The notes under the pieces are model-generated. The model saw nothing but the letters and a program-made list of their open reading frames with translations, was not told where the DNA came from and did no database searches. Shown piece by piece: positions 61,901 through 64,000 of a DNA stretch of 64,000 nucleotides. The stretch covers positions 62,001 through 126,000 of the forward strand of contig JAJZXJ010000002.1 of the NCBI GenBank assembly GCA_021802425.1. Direction: 5' to 3'. Each line of letters opens with the position of its first letter. Position 1 is the stretch's first letter. Position numbers and translations under genes: made by a program. The DNA is from Acidulodesulfobacterium sp021802425 (GTDB lineage: Bacteria; SZUA-79; Acidulodesulfobacterales; Acidulodesulfobacteraceae).

Positions 61901-62602
61901 AATTTTTTGGATGCCGGCGGTGATTACGATAAATTAAGCGAAGAAAATATTAAAAAAAATATAGAAGAACTTAAAATTGCAATGTCAAACCTCGGAGATA
62001 TTAATATGAATGCAACAAATGAGTACGGGGAGGCTTTAAACCGTTTAGATTTTTTACTGGCGCAAAAGACTGATCTCGAAGGCTCTATTAAATCCTTAGA
62101 AAATATAATAAAGAAATTGGACATGGTATCGAAAGAAAAATTTAGTTCAAGTTTAAAGCAAATCAGGCTCAAATTTAACGAATTATTTATTTTTTTATTC
62201 GGGGGCGGCCACGCAGATATTTTAAATGTGTCATTGGAAGAGAGAAATGAAACCGACGAAAATGATATACAGGGGATGGAAATTAATGCGCAAATACCGG
62301 GGAAAAAGTTTTCGGGTATAAATATTCTATCCCAGGGAGAAAGGGTTTTAGTTGCGATAAGCCTGCTTTTTTCCATTTTTTTGGTGAAAAAAACGCCTTT
62401 TTGTGTGATAGATGAAGTGGATGCGCCGTTAGATTATGCAAATAATGCCAGATATAACAGGCTTATAAGCGAGATATCCAATCATTCACAGGTAATTTTG
62501 GTAACCCATAACAAAAAAACTATGGAGATAGGCAAGAATATATTCGGAGTGACATCGAAACAGCCGGGGATTTCCAAAATAGTTTCGGTTTCAATGAATT
62601 AA
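58967..62602 (+). CDS. smc: Chromosome segregation ATPase SMC
   Basis: The 1211-residue protein has the SMC plan: an ATPase head with IIVGPNGCGKTNIVDAIRFILGEQ (about residues 24-47), coiled coil, a hinge at about 505-640 (SDLIEAETGFENIIWAGFEDLLEAVVV), a second coiled coil and a C-terminal head with FCVIDEVDAPLD (Walker B). The ABC signature reads LSQGERVLVAISLLFSI where most SMCs have LSGGE. The YSIIEQG-like Q-loop region is YSIVDSSKINALL. The start at 58967 has a GGGTGA site. The coiled coils are very Lys/Glu/Asn-rich and AT-rich. Confidence 0.95.
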   Translation: MHLKFVELFGFKTFPDKIRIPFDTGINIIVGPNGCGKTNIVDAIRFILGEQTLKDLRLRNMNDIIFHGSNLRGQSSVALCRGVFVNDSPIDFKYKDFSEIMVERRHFKNKETEYRINGFLVSYREYLGFFNESGLSKYYSIVDSSKINALLNYKPNDLRLFFEEASGITKYKTQKKSASKKLEAAQLNLLRINDLYGEVERQLTLLKGQSEVLEKYKELEKEKRLCDYVLYDRLKRKINSDIDKHNENLDNYSSLFTSLTAKTVSIESDLTELKTLFDNLNDRYKRIANEKNKILIDMTKLNSDIDYGTLTIKKLESEIEKKNREISEQNDIKNRNAGKLGDYKNKELSDELGIKVLYEKLNDLNLIVAGKKESVLKIKGEAEIINDDILDITEKSQNVNNKLIFTVKNIKNIDARIYNTKDVIAKISQEIKTLEDSLAVKNDFILETVKDIKNLKGMLVLENEKLLKSSNELEALKLVKDSLEKGLIEIDVTISKLSDFIINREGFPEGTKRLLNSRRDYEAYPLSDLIEAETGFENIIWAGFEDLLEAVVVKGIEDAQKALDYLNNDKAGQAKIFIPGTRNNRFLRKDLQELAGRQDLLKQKGIVPLRDKIILNQKICHGGTLDLDDIGMNFYYSKNAQDILDYIKQTGFFPEVNIITNDGVIFLSNGFIIAGKNKNAESQNLFINKKKLSEYKNLKADKEKELNKANLLFEETRLKIKEIEAVIDKLNKDIRSKEMDELTAKNDIKHMDSQIIKSFERLNILKRELENLESEKAKALSEAEILKEERLLLEDELKIKSQEKLILETKLKSFEDEFENVKEDELKLKIEINSAEQNLNFLKKGIKDLESLLPGYSKRLDNLNLQIDNIKNEIRQTAGDIEGKQKNACGLNDALTSKESEIKTLEVDMGSTRDSINNIEKDLENAKREKSNIEKKRDTALTYINMYKEKLAELNSGEFSENEPISRISGHKPDTKSLNFLDAGGDYDKLSEENIKKNIEELKIAMSNLGDINMNATNEYGEALNRLDFLLAQKTDLEGSIKSLENIIKKLDMVSKEKFSSSLKQIRLKFNELFIFLFGGGHADILNVSLEERNETDENDIQGMEINAQIPGKKFSGINILSQGERVLVAISLLFSIFLVKKTPFCVIDEVDAPLDYANNARYNRLISEISNHSQVILVTHNKKTMEIGKNIFGVTSKQPGISKIVSVSMN

Positions 62603-62648
62603 CGGGAATTTACGATAAAAATTAATTTTTAAAAATAAGGGTTAATTA

Positions 62649-63581
62649 ATGAAAGTATTTGAAAAATTTAAAAATTTTAAGGACAGTCTTAAAAAAACGA
62701 AAGAGGCGTTATCGGAAAAAGTAAATTCCATTTTTAGTTTTACCAAGCTTGAACCTGAAGGTTTAGACAAGCTCGAAGAGGCATTAGTCTTATCCGATAT
62801 ATCTTTCCAAACGGCTAACGAAATAGTCGAGGGAATCAAAAAACGGGTCTTAAAAACCAAAGGCGGTGGAAACGGGCAAAGCCGGTTAACGGAAAGCGTA
62901 ATTAAAGATGCCCTAAAAGACGAGATTAAGAGCAAAATATCAAAAGATTTCCCGGGGATTAATATAAACAACGAAAAAAACATTTTTTTGATTGTCGGAG
63001 TGAACGGGGTAGGGAAGACCACTACCGTGGGGAAGCTCGGTAAATATTATGCCGGCATGGGTAAAAAGGTTATTATTGCCGCCTGCGACACATTTAGAGC
63101 CGCGGGAAAAGAGCAATTGGAAGTCTGGGGAAGTCGTACGGGCACCCCGGTGGTATCCGGAAAAGAAAACCAAGACCCCGCATCCGTTGCCCATGACGCC
63201 GTTCAAAAATTAAAAGACAAAGATTTTAATCTGCTGATAATCGATACCGCAGGAAGGCTTCATAATAAAAAGCATCTGATGGAGGAATTATCAAAAATAA
63301 AAAGGATTATCTCGAAAACAAACGGACGTCCTCCCGACGAGACATTTATTGTAATAGATGCGAGTCTGGGGCAAAACTCTCTGGTTCAGGTAGAGCAATT
63401 TAAAGAACTTATAGATATTTCAGGGGTTATCATTACAAAATTAGACGGTTCGGCAAAAGGCGGAATAATTATCGATATCATACATAAACTAAATTTACCC
63501 GTTAGATTTATAGGCACTGGCGAGTCCCCCGATAAAATATCCGAGTTTTCCCCTGAAATTTTTGCGGACGGGCTGTTTTAA
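62649..63581 (+). CDS. ftsY: Signal recognition particle receptor FtsY
   Basis: The 310-residue SRP GTPase docks SRP-ribosome complexes at the membrane. The NG domain is complete: an N-domain helical bundle (ALVLSDISFQTANEIVEGI), GVNGVGKTTTVGKLGKYYA (G1), ACDTFRAAGKEQLEVWG, IIDTAGRLHNKKHLMEEL (G3) and ITKLDGSAKGGIIID (G4). The long acidic A domain of E. coli FtsY is absent, leaving a short basic N-terminus. It follows smc by 46 bp, a common smc-ftsY pairing. Confidence 0.97.
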   Translation: MKVFEKFKNFKDSLKKTKEALSEKVNSIFSFTKLEPEGLDKLEEALVLSDISFQTANEIVEGIKKRVLKTKGGGNGQSRLTESVIKDALKDEIKSKISKDFPGININNEKNIFLIVGVNGVGKTTTVGKLGKYYAGMGKKVIIAACDTFRAAGKEQLEVWGSRTGTPVVSGKENQDPASVAHDAVQKLKDKDFNLLIIDTAGRLHNKKHLMEELSKIKRIISKTNGRPPDETFIVIDASLGQNSLVQVEQFKELIDISGVIITKLDGSAKGGIIIDIIHKLNLPVRFIGTGESPDKISEFSPEIFADGLF

Positions 63582-63605
63582 TTTAAAATTTTAATTTTGA
63601 TTTGC

Positions 63606-63634
63606 TTTACAAGCTTTTAAAAAAAATATAAAAT
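63606..63634 (+). promoter_or_regulatory. Promoter upstream of purM
   Basis: TTTACA (63606-63611), a 17-bp spacer and TAAAAT (63629-63634) lie just before purM. The predicted start near 63641 is about three bases before the ATG. With no Shine-Dalgarno present, the purM message may be leaderless. Confidence 0.5.
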
Positions 63635-63643
63635 AAAAAACTT

Positions 63644-64000
63644 ATGGACTATAAAAACGCAGGTGTTGACATAGAGGCGGGAAAAAAAGCGGTTTTTGAT
63701 ATTTCCCAGGTAGTGAAAAGCACTTACACTAAAGGGGTTATCGATAACTTTGGTTTATTCGGTTCGTTATTTTCTATAGGCGAGCTTAATTTTAAAAATC
63801 CGGTTCTGGTTTCTGGGACGGACGGGGTGGGAACAAAACTTAAGGTCGCCTTTGCCGCAAATAAACACGACACCATAGGTATTGACCTTGTTGCAATGAG
63901 CGTTAACGATATTGCATGTTTGGGAGCTAAACCGCTTTTTTTTCTCGATTACATATCCACTTCGAACTTAAAGCCCGATGTTATTACGGAAATCGTCTCG
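63644..64000 (+). CDS. purM: Phosphoribosylformylglycinamidine cyclo-ligase, N-terminal part
   Basis: 119 codons are visible before the window ends. The sequence MDYKNAGVDIEAGKKAVFDI is the typical PurM start. NPVLVSGTDGVGTKLKVAF is the ATP-binding glycine-rich block. IGIDLVAMSVNDIACLGAKPLFFLDYIST is the conserved core. The enzyme makes aminoimidazole ribotide in purine synthesis. It appears to begin a new transcription unit after ftsY. Confidence 0.96.
   Translation, partial: MDYKNAGVDIEAGKKAVFDISQVVKSTYTKGVIDNFGLFGSLFSIGELNFKNPVLVSGTDGVGTKLKVAFAANKHDTIGIDLVAMSVNDIACLGAKPLFFLDYISTSNLKPDVITEIVS

Noticed and set aside
1..64000. CRISPR arrays, rRNA genes, phage genes, transposases and riboswitches
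   Set aside because: I looked for regularly spaced direct repeats, rRNA segments, integrase, capsid or transposase motifs and known riboswitch cores and saw none that I could support.

Overview
The window is a mostly syntenic housekeeping segment from an AT-rich Gram-negative bacterium. Outer-membrane LPS assembly (lptD), an RND-type tripartite efflux pump and dTDP-sugar genes imply a double membrane. The gene order (tRNA-Thr/Tyr/Gly/Thr, tuf, rpmG, tRNA-Trp, secE, nusG, rplKAJL, rpoBC, then str, S10, spc and alpha operons) is typical of proteobacteria. A deltaproteobacterial-grade lineage, possibly an acidophilic, metal-exposed group, is my tentative reading. No rRNA gene or other decisive taxonomic marker is present.

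Positions 1-9,608 form an accessory block on the minus strand: a truncated aquaporin, a DUF481-type outer-membrane protein, a lipoprotein of unknown function, and a copper/silver efflux module. Read in transcription order, the module holds a Met-rich membrane protein of unknown function, a Met-rich c-type cytochrome, CusC, CusB with a Met-rich repeat tail, and CusA. It is bracketed by two related repeat elements (1939-2153 and about 9401-9608) in the same orientation. This suggests that it moved, or could recombine, as a unit. The right-hand copy stops about 12 bp short of the promoter of the tRNA-tuf operon.

From 9,621 to the right edge everything is on the plus strand. Positions 9.6-23.4 kb hold four tRNAs, tuf copy 1, L33, tRNA-Trp, SecE, NusG, L11, L1, L10, L7/L12, RpoB and RpoC. 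A promoter with a perfect -35 box follows rpoC, then rpsL, rpsG, fusA and tuf copy 2. The S10-spc-alpha ribosomal cluster continues without a clear break to rplQ at 42.7 kb. The two tuf genes lie in a tract of about 1.2 kb that appears identical in nucleotide sequence. The L30 gene (rpmD) is missing from its usual place.

Directly after rplQ, a complete tryptophan operon (trpE-G-D-C-F-B-A, 42.8-49.5 kb) starts from an extended -10 promoter so close to trpE that the message may be leaderless. It is followed by accD, folC, lptD, two dTDP-sugar genes (rfbB, rfbD), a DUF502 membrane protein, galE, a SAM methyltransferase, a divergent RsmE homologue, smc, ftsY and the start of purM.

The parts most worth a second look are the repeat-flanked copper module, the short hairpin repeats scattered in ribosomal and trp intergenic gaps (two resemble IS200/IS605 ends or REP elements), the hairpin that abuts the rplJ ribosome-binding site, the possibly leaderless operon heads, and the unusual SMC and RsmE motifs. 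I found no phage, CRISPR array or intact transposase.
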